From Symsagittifera roscoffensis (Eukaryota; Xenacoelomorpha; Acoela; Convolutidae): a stretch of 64,000 nucleotides of DNA. The number at the start of each line of letters is the position of its first letter. Position 1 is the first letter of the stretch. The DNA lies in NCBI RefSeq assembly GCF_963678635.1, contig NC_087065.1:1676001-1740000 (forward strand). Reading direction: 5' to 3'. The notes beneath the pieces were generated by a model. The model made no database searches, was not told the origin of the DNA, and saw only the letters and a list, made by a program, of their open reading frames with translations. A program made the translations under genes and the position numbers. Shown piece by piece: positions 10,276 through 21,681 of this stretch.

Positions 10276-12468
10276 TTATGACTTGAGTCTCAGCTCCTCT
10301 GGTGTTGGCGTTGTGTAATGTGTCGCCAACATTGTTCGAAGATCATCATTCTTCACACCATCGATGAATTTTGAGGGTACTGCCATGTTCATCCTTCTGT
10401 TTGACTCATCTGGTTGGCTACCCCTTCTCAGCATCTCCAAATCGTCTAGAAACTTGTCTATCGTCTCATCTTCACGTTGCCTCCGTTTCTCGAAGCGCAT
10501 CATTGCTTGGTGTCCTTGCACCCCTGAGCCGAAACGATTTAACAAGATTTCAAAGATTTTCTCAGCAGTGTCCCGTTGGTAATGCTTTTTAGCCATCACA
10601 CAGTTTAGGGCTGTCCCTTCCAAGTTGCTGGTAAGCGCACTGCATTCTGGTCTTTCTGACAAGTCCTCTTCTTCAAAATGCAGTTTCATTACCTCTATCC
10701 AAGTATCAATACAGCCATCAGATTCGTCTTTATAGCAGCTTGGTTTCTTAAATACCCTTCTAGACTTTTCACTGCGTTCATTGGTCCTAGATAACCTCGT
10801 AAGAAATGTTTCCAAGGACCTTTTCAGAGGTTCAAAGGTTGTGGCCATTGATGCAGCGTCTCTTGAATGCCCCGCCTGAGTATCTTTGCCCCCTGATAAG
10901 GGCTCCGGATTTTCCCTCCTGTCCGACTCGCTGGGATTGTTTTTTCCTTGGCTCGCATGACTCCTGTTCCTGGAATCACACCTCCCAGTCACATGTGTAT
11001 CTTGCATCGGTCGTTCGTTTGTCTGTTGCCACTTGAACTTCCTCTGATGTCTGGGCCCCGTGTTTTTTTGTCGCCTGTGGTATTGCCTGATGAACTGCCC
11101 CTTCCTCTAGTGGATCCATATGTCCTTCTCCTGTTCTGCTGCTCATTGAAGTTCACCCTTGGCTCCCTACTGGGTTCTCCCGAGTGCGATTCCCCATTTT
11201 TTGATCCACTCCTGCTGCCTAGTAGCCCATCCAACCTATCCATGATAGCCTGAGTTCGCCTCTCCATCATCGCATCTATCTTCGTGTCAAGAGTCCCAAG
11301 AGTCTGCTCTTGTTGAATTCTCAATTTCTCTATGTCATCTCTCAATCGTAACTCTATCTGCTCGCTTCCCTCGTCATTCGCGACAAGTTCTCAGCCAAGT
11401 GTTCCTCCGTTCTCTCCTTCAAGCGTTTTTCGCTTCTGCTAACTTCTTGTCTGTTGCAGTTGATCTCTTCCCGCAGGTTTTCACTCTCGACGTGGACTGC
11501 CCTTTCTAGTTCACTCATTCTTAGGGACATCTGTTCATTCTGTTCTCCTATACTGCCAACTATGTTGGTCAAGGCTTCTTCAATTGATGCTCCGTTTTCC
11601 ACTGATGGCGTCACAAGTGGCGGTGTCACCCTGTCGATCCCAGGTAGCTTGGTGCTAGTCGAGATTTGGGCTTTGATTCTCTGCCTCGACGTCCTTTCAT
11701 TATCCACCTATGGATCCGCCGGTGCCTTGCTAAGCCCTGTGTTTTTATTCTCCCCAGTTCGCGTTTCCGAATTAATCATGTTCACAAAGTCTACTGACTG
11801 GCCTGATCCGTTTGTGGTCTTGCTTATTGTCCTCACCACACCAAATTGGTCCATGGTACCAGCTTCTCTATCGGTGTATGCGTCATTCTCCTGAGTCGAG
11901 CTATTGAGGCTGACTTGAGATCCAAAGTCAACTTGCCCGTCATTGTCCTCTTCTTCTTCCTGGGTTTCTGCCTCATCGCCTGTACCCGTTCTCATAGTAA
12001 ATGGAAAGAAGTTTCCGAAAGTGTTCCACACTCTTTCTGAAAACGATGAGGACGTTGCCGGTTTTTCCGCCACGCCAACCATCATGGTAATGTCTTGTAG
12101 TCGCCACATTTTCGGCAGAGGTCAAGGGTCCCGGTGGAAGTGACAAAATCTTGGACTTGTTCTACCGATGTAGATTCACTCGCCAATCTTCTGTTTCCTC
12201 TCCCTTCCGGTCCATGTCCCTCCTGGTTCTCATCCATGGCAGGGTCCGAATGGACCTCTACCTCTAACCTTGCCTTTTGTCCTTCTGAGGACTTTTGACT
12301 CCTGGTTTCAACCATTATGCCTGAAACTTTCTGCCCTTTTTCGGTCCGGGTTTGTGTGATCCTTTCCACAAAAGGGTCGTGCAATGCTTTTCTCTGTTTC
12401 TCTGGTATGAATTTCCTGGAGCTATCACTTAGTTTAGTTATCCTTGACTTGTTTAGATTCATTTTCAA
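10276..12468 (-). pseudogene. E0 gag N-terminal and capsid part (broken)
   Basis: Pieces 12468-12082, 12109-11708, 11707-11354, 11345-10989 and 11007-10276 follow the order of E1 gag. The conserved MVETRSQKSSE is a likely initiation region. The capsid part reads DESDGCIDTWIEVMKLHFEEEDLSERPECSALTSNLEGTALNC. One clear nonsense change is visible: where E1 reads ADPEVDNEKTSR, E0 has a stop codon between ADP and MDNERTSR (11708-11710). The other breaks are frameshifts. Confidence 0.7.
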
Positions 12469-12854
12469 TTTATCACTTTTTACTGCCTATGCACTCAATT
12501 CGATTGCTAGTGTCCTCTTAGTCTGACTACTGATAATAAGAACACAACACAAAAAATTCCAAAAGTTTCACTTTAATAGTGACCACGAAACCTTGTATAA
12601 TATCACAATACAGCGTGTATACAATTTATTCACAATAATCGATTATTATTTGTAAAATATGAAGCTAGCACAGTCTGATGATATCAATCTATTTAAAAGA
12701 TAGTGTTCTCACTACACAATCAAGCACAAAGATTGTTGAATTAAAACCAAAAACTAAGAAAAATAGGAATATTTTGAATGAAAAACGTATGTGCTTTGTA
12801 CTTTAGGCAGTCGCAATGTGATAGTAGAACTTGTTTCTAAAGAAAGAGCTTTCC

Positions 12855-12877
12855 CTGTTTGGTGCTGCACCAAACAG
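12855..12877. repeat. Leader palindrome (11-bp arms)
   Basis: The arms CTGTTTGGTGC and GCACCAAACAG are exact reverse complements around a single central base. The equivalent E1 site is 29497-29519 with one mismatch. In the RNA it could form a hairpin or a self-complementary dimer contact. Confidence 0.7.
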
Positions 12878-13130
12878 ACAAAACTTGAAGGCAGTAATTT
12901 TCTCAAGTGGGCGTCTATTGCACCCACCGAGTTCTGTATTACATATCTGCCTTCGGATTGCCCGAGCTAGACCTACTAAAATCCTCAGGGCAATCACTTT
13001 CCCAAAAACGATTTGGATTTCAATCCACACAAATCAGTTACAAACTCTTTTTCAATTTAGACTTAATGTCGCGAATATCCGAGTTTAGACCTGTTTTGTT
13101 TTGGTCCGGTGTTTTATTAAAAGGCAAGTT

Positions 13131-13148
13131 ACCAGTGCAGTCACTGGT
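13131..13148. repeat. Leader inverted repeat ACCAGTG-cagt-CACTGGT
   Basis: Seven-bp arms around a four-base loop, conserved at E1 29765-29780. A related copy, ACAGTG-cagt-CACTGT, lies at 13918-13933 and a degenerate one in E1 near 31310. Confidence 0.65.
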
Positions 13149-13216
13149 TCGTAGCCTGTCTCTTAATAACTTTCACTATTATCTTTTCTTCTGTCTACTT
13201 AAGTCTTAACAAAATA

Positions 13217-13425
13217 GTACCCCTCCGGATTGGCAAAAACAGTACCCCTCCGGATTGGCAAAAACAAGACCCCTCCGGATTGGCAAAAACAGGATCCCTC
13301 CGGATTGGCAAAATTGGGACCCTTCAGGATTGGCAAAATTAGTACCCCTCCGGATTGGCAAAAACAGGACCCCTCTGGATTGGCAAAATTGGGACCCTTC
13401 CGGATTGGGACCCCTCCGGGTTTAT
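13217..13425 (-). repeat. 25-bp minisatellite of the E0/E1 leader
   Basis: About eight or nine units of a 25-bp repeat with the core ACCCCTCCGGATTGGCAAAA (plus strand). The same core, more diverged, occurs in E1 at 29867-30090, singly through both leaders, and inside the LTRs (for example at about 14925, 32545 and 33663). ORFs that appear across this array are by-products of the repeat. Confidence 0.85.
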
Positions 13426-14447
13426 AAATTAGCTTTTCAGAGACTTTCAAAGTTTTCACCCGATACCCTTCCGGATACGTTCTCCGATGCTATTATGCTG
13501 TTTGAACTAACTAGGAAGGATGTATTTTCTTCCCCAGACCCTACCGGATTGAAGTTAAGCCTCTTATTTGACAATTCACCTCAACTTTGAAGGGTCTTAT
13601 CACTAGCCTAGTTTCGACTCGACTATTGTTTTCTGGTTCCCTTAGCCTTCCTTTTTTGTCTAGAACAGCGTAAAATTGCCTTATTCAACCGTTGCTACCC
13701 TTTGGAAGGGGTGTAAGGGCTTTCTAAAAATTTTTTTATAAAACGTGAAGGGTCTACCTTCCCGAATTAGTGAATTTGCTAAAAACAATCTTAAAAAGTT
13801 TTTCTCGCTTACTCTAGTAAATAATTGAAAATTTTGTTAGTAAGTTCATCTAATTTGTAATCTAATGAAACCAAGATCAACCAAAACATCTTTTTCGCAA
13901 TTCGGTGAAGGGTCACTACAGTGCAGTCACTGTCGAGCCCCCCACAGAGTAATATCTTATTTTTTGTACCAAAAGGGATACAAAACTTTTAAGGATACCC
14001 AACAGTCAATTGTTGTTGTCCTTGAGCCCCTTCTTGTCGCTCCTTGAACTGCTTGCCGGATCATTCTTCTTCACTAATCCCGAGAACCTTCAGGATTGGG
14101 CGCAAATTAGCATTAACCTGCTTAAATACTTAAATAACCCTACAGTACAAGGCATCACAAACGGGCCACATAATTGATCGTAACGATCCTGACTGATATA
14201 AATGCCTGTAACAACAATATATCTAACAACAACAAACGGAAGGGTCGGATCACATCTCGTCTGGGGTGATGATTTCTACTGATTTTATACTTTTTACTGT
14301 TTTTTGTTTTTTCGATTATTTTTTATGTGTTTTGTTTTTCTTAGGTACTATACTACTTTTTGTTTGGTTTTTTGTATATCTTTAAATGTTTTTGGTCACA
14401 AACCTCTCAGGGAACGAGGGGACAGCCAATCCCCCCACTCTTCCTAT

Positions 14448-15345
14448 GTAACATTCGCCCGTAAGTACATATCGACGGAAAATAAAGCTAGGTCCTAAGA
14501 CGACTGGCCAACGTCTAAACAGAGCTTTACATGCTTTTAATCGTCTCTACCAAAGCCAGTTCTTTTGGTGGTCTTTCCAACATCGGGTCGACAAAAACGT
14601 TACTGTTCTCCAGCTTCGACCAGAACGCTCAAATTAACCTAATTACATGCCAAATAGTGAGCTCATGGCTGGGTCTCAGTATCCCCAGACCACGAGGTCA
14701 CTCCTAAAATCAGGGTTGCTACTACTTATCATATTACTATTGTTTTTGTTCAGTAGATAAAAATCATCATCTCCATCGAAGATGGATCAACCTTTTCCCC
14801 CAACTTCTAGCTTCTCATCCTTGCAAAATGAATTCAGATGTTAATTTGATTCAATTCAGGACATAATAGGGAAGCTAAAAGTTTATGTAAAACAGTTTCA
14901 GTCCAAATCCCGAGACCCCTCCGGATTCTTGAATCCGGGGAAATAAGACTCTTATTCTCCTTCCGGAGGGCTGGTTTTCCACCCTTCACCGTTGTTTGCA
15001 ACGGCCTTGCAACTATTGTAGCGGCACAATAGTTGCAACTCGGAACGGTCTCTGCTTCTTCTGCTTTTTTCTGATTCCGATTCTCAATTTTTCCATTGTT
15101 GTCGTCGTCGCAACTATCGTTGTTGTGTTCTTCTTTTTGTTTTTTTTCTAAAATGGCCGTTTTTGACGTTTCTCGGAATTATTTCGTCATCATTTCGAAT
15201 TTTTAAAATTTAGGAATTTCCGAATCCTTCAGCCTTCACGATTTGTCCAATCGTCTGAATAACGCTCTTATTCCTTCAAAATCGCCAATTCGGAAGGTTC
15301 GCTGCTAAAAACTCGAAACTGCATTTTCATCCATTCTGGTCGAAT
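14448..15345 (-). repeat. LTR A, shared between E0 (5' LTR) and E1 (3' LTR)
   Basis: Starts TGTAAC on the plus strand and matches LTR B (32078-32982) along its length, up to TCGAAT at about 15345. Beyond that A diverges, so its right edge is uncertain. A polypurine run (AATGGGGAGATT on the minus strand, about 15358-15369) lies just outside and could be the E1 polypurine tract. E0 abuts the other edge with its primer-binding site deleted. A and B are more alike (AAGCTAGGTC, GACGACTGGCC) than either is to C or D at the same positions. Confidence 0.85.
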
Positions 15346-16119
15346 AGATGAAATTGAATCTCCCCATTGAATCTCGCAATATTCGTAAAATTGGTACAGT
15401 GTCACCGAACAGAATTTACAAAATGCACGAAATTACTTTTACCCGCGTCATATTGACTCACTGCAGAATATAAATGGCATCATACTACATTGCTATAGCC
15501 TTCTGAATTTATTCACTAATCTGCACTTTGAGGATATTACTTAAGATAAAACATTTTTTCTGACTTCCAACGTCGTTGCTCTGATTTAAAACTTTTTCTC
15601 CTAGGTTTTAAAAGGTGTCAGTTTGCAGGACAGTCCTGCCAACCAACAAGCTAAAATTATCCTACTATGCTTCTTCCCTTCGGAAGTTTTAGTTGTTATT
15701 GTCCTGATATTAAAATTAAGGAACTCTGTGGTTAGAAAGAACAATGAAACAAGTGATCAGTTCTCCTAGTTGATTAAAAACAGTCATGCAGGCTGGAATA
15801 TTTAAATATACTCTTTACTCAAGCCTTTCTAAATATATAGTAAGTGTCTCTAAAGCCGCTAACTAAATTCAAAATGCAAATTTATAAATGCAACAAATCC
15901 TCTAATGTTCAAAACTCAACTAAATGTTTCAGTTTTCAATTACAACTTGGATGCTTAGTTTTTCACTTGAGTCTTCTCACACACATAAAACAATTCTGAG
16001 TTTTAACTTCTTCTCTTTCGTCACTTCTTTGTTTCCTCTTCCCTCGTCGTTCAGAAGTTCTAAAACTTCTAAATTCTTCTAATTTTCTTTTTTTTTGCAT
16101 CTTGTTTTTCGGCCATTTG
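15346..16119 (-). other. E1 3' untranslated region
   Basis: About 770 bp between the end of ORF4 and LTR A with no credible gene. It is AT-rich. A perfect palindromic run GCAGGACAGTCCTGC lies near 15625-15640. The equivalent E2 region (35254-35683) is shorter. Confidence 0.5.
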
Positions 16120-17225
16120 TCAATGCTCCATCTCCTCCTCCTGCGACATTGACTCTAAACTTTCAGTTTCTGTGTCTTGCAACACATCGTTAGCTATTCT
16201 GACGCTGTTGGAAGCAGTCCTCCAACACTTCTGAACTTCTACCCCCCTCTGTTTACAACAAGGTACGGGATCCACGTTAGATTCTCTGTTCCTGCAGAAG
16301 CTGTTGTGGAGACACAACGTCACGTTTCTCTCCAAATCTTCCTTCAACATCTCTTCTTTTTCCTTTCCACTACGTTCACTTGTCCTGGAAATTATTTTCA
16401 CAGCGGTGGTCACTGCATTCTGATGAGTCACGAAAGCTCGCTTGAAAGCTCCTGCCCCAATGTCCAGCTGATACCCACTGTACACTCTGCCGTGCTTCGA
16501 TATATGCTTTTTTGCATACTCGTACAACCATGCAGTCATGTTGGCTATAAACCATGGCATCAGTCATCTTCTCGCCCATATCTTCTTTACTTCCATCGGA
16601 ATGTTCGGAATCTTGCACGTTGTCTCAAAAAGATCTAAATCTTTTAGACAATCCAACTTCTTCAATTGTTCTCGCGTTGGCGCCTCCTGACAATTGTTCT
16701 CTCTCACATGAGCCTCCAGCCACCTTATTGTCATCATAACTCCCGTGATGAGTCTGGTAAACCCATGGAGAGCAGCTCTCCAGAGTACCAGATCAACACC
16801 AGATTACTACGCCCGGGATACCACCATATTTGCAGCAAGCAGTCGCAGGGAAACTCATCATGCGTCAACATGATGCTCCTCCAATTACGTTTTCCCGAAG
16901 CTTCCAGTAATGGTTCTACTTCCATCATCACGCGGTGGCTTTCATAATTATCGTCTACTGTATTGTAATCTGTAACGGTTGATCCTCTCTGTTTCTGTCT
17001 CTCAAAGTCACTGAAGTTCCCACTCACGTATCCCATGAACTTCCTTCCCAGTATATTGGTTCCAATTCCTCCTTTGTTCTCTCTGGAACTGCTGAGAACA
17101 TTTTAAACAGTAACTAGTAAGATTTCTCCGACATTCTCGTTAGTCTCACACACTTTGGCACTGAGAAGGCTTGATCCACGATCGTTCTCGTACTATTTAC
17201 ATACACAGCTACAAAATGCACCGGG
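16120..17225 (-). pseudogene. E1 ORF4 remnant (C-terminal part)
   Basis: Minus-strand pieces match the end of E2 ORF4: MEVEPLLEASGKRNWRSI against MELEPLLEASGERNLRSI; then PWFIANMTAWLYEYAKKHI, GAGAFKRAFVTHQNAVTT and RNVTLCLHNSFCRNRES against PWFRATLTSWLYMTTKDH, GPEAFKRPLLTHRNAITT and KNVSLSLHNSFCLNREA. At least two frameshifts separate the pieces. Everything upstream in ORF4 is deleted, and the break to ORF3 lies at about 17226 on a GGGTA shared by both partners. I recognise no function. Confidence 0.7.
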
Positions 17226-17925
17226 TATCTGCTCTTTCTTTCACATGACCTGGAGGTGTCTTCAGCTGCCTGAACATCTTCACATGTTGCCCAATTGGCG
17301 CCCTCGTTATCAGAAATCTTCCAAGTCTCCCTTCTCGATTCCCCTCATCATGATTCAGTTTTACGTCTTGTAACGGTCGGGCGTTCACTGGTCCCATTGT
17401 GTTTTTAAAGGGCAGTCCCTCTAGGTCAGCAAACCTCAAGGCAGTTGTAGAGCTGAAGTTTATGCCCGCCGCTATCAACCAGTCCACTCCTGTTATCGAG
17501 TACAATCCGCTGACCGATAATCTTGCTCCGTTCAGCATCCTCATGGCATCCGCTGCGAAGCTCACCGTCTGAAGGTTCAGTTTCATCAGGTCATCCTTGT
17601 ATATGTGCCATGGAGAAGGTTGTGGCCTCGACCACATTAGAGAGCTCCTGTTAGGGCGTCTCTCCCCTCGACTGGTCCTTGTCGTCTCCGACCTCGTGTC
17701 CGATCTAGAGGTGCTGGCTGTCTCCTCCATTGGGTTAACAGGCCCTAGTCTTCTCCTAGGATTAATGGTCCTCCTCATTGGCGCTTCTCCCAACCGATCC
17801 TGAACGTCTGTTCTTTGACCTGGTTCGCTAGAGCTCTGCTGTCTATAGTTCGTCACGGCCGGGACTATCCCCAAGCATGTTTCTAGGCTAGGAGGCACAA
17901 AGGTGGTAATCACAGGTTCGTTCAA
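17209..17925 (-). pseudogene. E1 ORF3, segment after the SGNH domain (truncated)
   Basis: A 238-aa open stretch beginning right after the stop of the SGNH ORF. The first codon of the open frame is TTG, so it is probably not an independent start. It ends with GQHVKMFRQLKTPPGHVKERADT and is then cut by the 5-kb deletion into ORF4. The second SGNH-like domain and hydrophobic module found in E0 and E2 are missing. No domain recognised. Confidence 0.6.
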
Positions 17926-17928
17926 TGC

Positions 17929-19707
17929 TCACTCCTCCTTTAGCACTCCTGTGTCAAAGAGTTCTACTTCCAACTCATCCAATCGCTCTTGGAAGACTCT
18001 GTTCAACCAAGCCTGTCCTTCTATATTATCGAAGTGGATGCCGTCCGTAGTCAGCCTGGCCTGATCCATAGCTCTCAACTCATGTTCGATGTGCATGAGG
18101 ATCATCCTTCCGGCATTCCGACTTGCGAGATTCCTTATGATGTTATTCCACCTGACTACTCCTTCGTTGTGCCTTCTCCCTGTCACACTCAAACTCCTCG
18201 CATTCATTGGCACAGTGCAAACGGTCAATACCGCGCAATTGAACTTCTGCCAAAGAATAGTAAGCAAGCACACCATCATTGATTCCCATAGTGCTTCCTC
18301 CTCATCTGAGCTTCTCGAGATGTTATTTGTCCCTACTAGGATCATTACATTAGGGATTCTCCCTGGGTTCATCAACTCCACCATCCGAAATAACTGGGCT
18401 ATGGTCGCGCCTCCGAAGGCCATAACCGTGCTGACCCAAGAGGCTCTCAAGTTCGAGAGTACTCTGACTAAGCTATCTCCCAGTATCAGATGTGATGTCC
18501 CCAGCGGTGGTTGCTGCAGGTTCACTGCAGGGTTCCAGGTCGCTCGATTGAAGCAAGCTCTCGAATCCGCCTCAGGAACTCCTGTGAAATTATTTTTCAA
18601 CTGATTGTTCTTCTGTACATCTATTACACATGACACTTTCTTCGCCGGCATCTTTCGTATCCTCTTCTCTGGGACCTTAGAGCTCCCCATTGGTGGCGTT
18701 GTGTCGCTAACTCCCTGTCTGGTCATCACGCTTTGGGAGAGTCGTACTCTGCCCGTATCGTCGATCGTTCCATAGGGTGCACTCACCCCGGAACCTGGCG
18801 CATTCTTGTTGGCGACTAGTCGTCCAGCTGTCTCGATCAGCTTCCTCACCGTTTGTTCCACGACTGGGTCACCCAAGGTGTCACTCGGGTCCGGGATCGT
18901 CACTCGACCTGTTGTTGTCGGGAGTCTCGTTTCCGTTGTCTGACTCATCTCTCGAGGCGTCAAGAGCTCCATCGGGGACTTCCCACGAGGAATACTCCTT
19001 GCAGGTATCACTTTTTCCACGGCTGTAGTCAATGCCACGCGTTCCGATCGCTCCTTGTAGTCCCGCTTCAAGCGCTCAATTTCTTCACCCTGCTTCTTGT
19101 TGCAGTCTTCAAACAATTTCTTCCACATGTCTCTGTCGTCCTCCGTAATGAGCATGGTCTTAGTCACTTCATCCAGCTCCTTCCTGGTCCTTTCCAGCTC
19201 GTCCTTCATCCCATCTAGATCTTGCATGGTTCGGTTCGTTTGAACCCCTTGTTCTACTTTCGCCCTCTTTGGTGGCACAGCTATTCTCAGTGGTGAACCA
19301 GACGAGGCAACCTCGCTGTTCATCTCTTGGTGCATCCTCCTCAGCCCAGGCTTGGGCTTGGAGGGCAAAGGCATTTCACCTGGTTGATAAGTCCTAGAAC
19401 TTCCCAATCCAGGCTCATTCGCCAAGTCACTCCCTGAGAGAGCCCCGTTTCTCCACCTCATCACTCTCATGTACGGGCGGTCTAGTACTCCCCTTTCTCC
19501 GTATGCTGCCATCAAAAGGACTTCCGTGGGGCGGTCCCCACGGTTGTCATGTCCCAAGATGTTTATCAGTGCGGTCAGCAACATGACTACCTCTGGGTCC
19601 TCCAGAGCGAAGTCTCGATCCATTAGCCGACGATAGATCGCATCTACCATCGGTCCTACATATGCCCCTGCCAGGTCCATCAATTCATCCAAGTTGAAAT
19701 TATCCAT
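17929..19707 (-). CDS. E1 ORF3: N-terminal module, coiled coil and SGNH/GDSL esterase domain
   Basis: An open frame of 592 aa from the ATG at 19707 (MDNFNLDELMDL), the start conserved in E0. After an N-terminal module come a likely coiled coil (ELERTRKELDEVTKTML, ERLKRDYKERSERV) and then a complete SGNH domain: HLILGDSLVRVL, MAFGGATIAQL, MILVGTNNISRS and TTDGIHFD supply Ser, Gly, Asn and Asp/His. SGNH proteins are typically esterases or deacetylases; the target is unknown. The frame stops after GVLKEE, whereas in E2 the protein continues, so this may be truncated. The element as a whole is dead. Confidence 0.8.
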   Translation of the reverse strand: MDNFNLDELMDLAGAYVGPMVDAIYRRLMDRDFALEDPEVVMLLTALINILGHDNRGDRPTEVLLMAAYGERGVLDRPYMRVMRWRNGALSGSDLANEPGLGSSRTYQPGEMPLPSKPKPGLRRMHQEMNSEVASSGSPLRIAVPPKRAKVEQGVQTNRTMQDLDGMKDELERTRKELDEVTKTMLITEDDRDMWKKLFEDCNKKQGEEIERLKRDYKERSERVALTTAVEKVIPARSIPRGKSPMELLTPREMSQTTETRLPTTTGRVTIPDPSDTLGDPVVEQTVRKLIETAGRLVANKNAPGSGVSAPYGTIDDTGRVRLSQSVMTRQGVSDTTPPMGSSKVPEKRIRKMPAKKVSCVIDVQKNNQLKNNFTGVPEADSRACFNRATWNPAVNLQQPPLGTSHLILGDSLVRVLSNLRASWVSTVMAFGGATIAQLFRMVELMNPGRIPNVMILVGTNNISRSSDEEEALWESMMVCLLTILWQKFNCAVLTVCTVPMNARSLSVTGRRHNEGVVRWNNIIRNLASRNAGRMILMHIEHELRAMDQARLTTDGIHFDNIEGQAWLNRVFQERLDELEVELFDTGVLKEE

Positions 19708-20086
19708 TCTCTTCTCAGGTTTAATTTGATTCGATTCTATGATTTGACTCAAGTGAGCAATTAAACGATCAATCAGATCTAGAAAAGAGGTCACGAATAT
19801 CAAACTTGTCAGTTTCACCTTAACTTCTCGTTAAAATTTATTTAAAAACAGTAAGATAAAAAGATTTTTATCCTAAAATTTATTAAAATCAATCGGTCTC
19901 TAAAATTTTGGAATTCGACCTAAGATTGGACAGTCCAAACTTTGGATCTATTCCTAAGATCGTTATTCAGTTGTTCGTGGTCACTAACTCCTTCTTGCCC
20001 AGGACCTTAATAACATAACACCTAACATAACATAAACCACATATCACACACTACATAATCTAGTCTAACACCCTCTTGCACGTCAC
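19708..20086 (-). other. E1 spacer between pol and ORF3
   Basis: About 380 bp, AT-rich, alignable with E0 4014-4405 (GGAATTCGACCTAAG, GGACAGTCCAAACTTTGG). No gene seen. Its conservation suggests a role in expression of ORF3. Confidence 0.5.
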
Positions 20087-20826
20087 TCAGCCTATACTTA
20101 AGTAAAATTTCTTATAAAAATATACTTGTATATTAGTATCAGAGAAGATTACATGTATAAGCGCGTACAGTTCTCGAGGATGCAGTCGTCCTCTGTTCGG
20201 GTCGTACACTGGAAGCGAAAGCTCCTTCACATCCCTTTCCACGAGAAAGTCTCTCAATCTCGTCAAGGACAAGACTAGGTTTTCCTGGTCTACGTGCCGC
20301 TTCTCCGTCGCCCGTGTCACTAAGAAACATAGGTATTTTCCCCGTATCTGTGACGCCGCCGGAGGCAAGGCTGCTACGCCCCCTATTCCTGGTCTTTGCT
20401 TCCAAAGGAATTGTTTGTTTTTATATTCTCTCTTAAAATATGCTGCTAACGCTGTCTTGAAACTCATGTCTGCTGTGATTGCTATCGCACATGTTCTATT
20501 TGTGAGTATGAAATCACTGTCTGTTAGTATTATGCTACTTGAATATTCATTTGGTAAGTTAAATAATGACTCAACTACCCTCCTCATGTCAGGTTTCTTA
20601 GGTTCTTTGCCTGTTTCTGCTTCTTAGTCTCTTGTCTCTCTTGCTATTCTTAATTTTTTTTTAAATAATTTTTCAGTGTGGGTAAGTCCTACCCCCACTC
20701 CCCGGACAAAATATCCATCGACGTCCCCGTCGATCGCTTACCGTGTATCAAATCGAGATTGGAAGTCGGAATGAGTAGTCGCCCCTCCTGGGCAGCCCAG
20801 GAAGGATCTTCTCGTTCGGTTTTCAT
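20087..20826 (-). pseudogene. E1 pol C-terminus: macro-like domain
   Basis: The open piece 20587-20087 (166 aa) carries the macro-like domain: FILTNRTCAIAITADMSFKTALAA, KREYKN, GGVAALPPAASQIRGKYLCFLVTR, ENLVLSLTRLRDFLVERDVKELSLPVYDPNRGRL, YALIHVIFSDTNIQVYFY (shown in parts). The short stretch upstream to 20826 is out of frame and holds a copy of the polypurine motif TTTTGTCCGGGGAGTGGGG (minus strand) at about 20694-20712. See E2 for the family argument. Confidence 0.65.
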
Positions 20827-21525
20827 TTATTTTATGCTTTCAGGATCTACATCTTGAATCATGACACTGGTCCCCTTTGGGTCCGACGTCATTTCGTTCA
20901 GCCATTCCAAGACACGCCGATTTGTCAAGTCTTGTTCATATGACTGCTGTTGCTCGTCGTCGAATTCTACCTCGGGTTTCGACCGGTCATCGACCCACTC
21001 ATCGTCGTGATCATCGACTATGTCAACGTCCGGTGACACACTTATTTCTTCTAGACCCACTACTTCTTCCCCTATCTTCTTTAGGTCTATCCTGTCCACT
21101 ACAAAATCGTCGCCGTAAGGGTTATATTTCTTCTTGGATCTTGTCCTGTCATTCTTAGGAGCCTGTATCGTGAATGGAAGATCCGGTTCCAAGTTCTTAT
21201 GAACCTCCCTTTGTTCAGGGTCCTGCCAGTCCTCCTCTGCGTAGGGTAAAGTTTCATCGTCTGCTTCAATCACGTCAATTGGGTCCGGGTCCAGTGGTGT
21301 ACTTGTTCCTTCCTCTATGACCTCATTTCCATCGTTCTTTTCCCTGGTGCCCTTCTCATTGACCTCACAAGCAGGGTCCATCATTAGATAATCCCCTTCT
21401 TCCATGTCTGCAGGTATACACCAGTCTCCTTTCGATGGATTGTGTGGCTTAATGTTTCCATAATGAGCGGCTCGGCCAGTACTCAGTCTATAAAAGCGTC
21501 CCTCGTGGTGCAGCTCCGTAATCAT
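20827..21525 (-). pseudogene. E1 integrase C-terminal region and acidic tail
   Basis: A 232-aa piece starting in the GPY/F-like module (MITELHHEGRFYRLSTGRAAHYGN). It continues through EPACEVNEKG-like sequence to an acidic, disordered tail and ends in a stop where E2 stays open. A gap of about 150 bp out of frame separates it from the integrase core. Confidence 0.65.
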
Positions 21526-21681
21526 GAAGGGTCCCCTCCACTTTTTTAAAAGCTTTTTCGTACTTTTCGGTGGTATGACGTTCTTAAATACCCATACGTA
21601 ATCTCCTACCGAGTAAGCTTTTGCACCAGCTGCTTTCTTATCAAATCTTTTCCTCTGCCTTGCATGTGCTTGCTGAGTATT

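Larger units (their letters stand above)
1..14447 (-). mobile_element. E0: partial, inactivated giant Ty3/gypsy-like LTR element
   Basis: Read on the minus strand, the order is leader, gag, protease, (RT deleted), RNase H remnant, integrase, macro-like tail, ORF3. The 3' part of ORF3, ORF4 and the 3' LTR lie beyond the left edge of the window. Order and protein similarity match E1 and E2. Its 5' side abuts LTR A at 14448, the same LTR that serves as the 3' LTR of E1. The leader next to LTR A has lost about 200 bp that includes the primer-binding site seen in E1, so this copy could not prime reverse transcription. Frameshifts, a nonsense codon in gag and loss of RT also mark it as dead. Confidence 0.85.
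12469..14447 (-). other. E0 5' leader
   Basis: A non-coding leader between gag and LTR A. It contains an imperfect palindrome at 12855-12877, a second at 13131-13148, a 25-bp minisatellite (13217-13425), a third palindrome at 13918-13933 and a T-rich stretch (A-rich in the sense strand) at about 14280-14400. It is shorter than the E1 leader: about 700 bp present in E1 (roughly 30570-31280) is missing. So is the final segment of about 200 bp that holds the primer-binding site. Confidence 0.7.

Noticed and set aside
13199-13590. Repetitive ORFs on both strands
   Set aside because: Produced by the 25-bp leader repeat.
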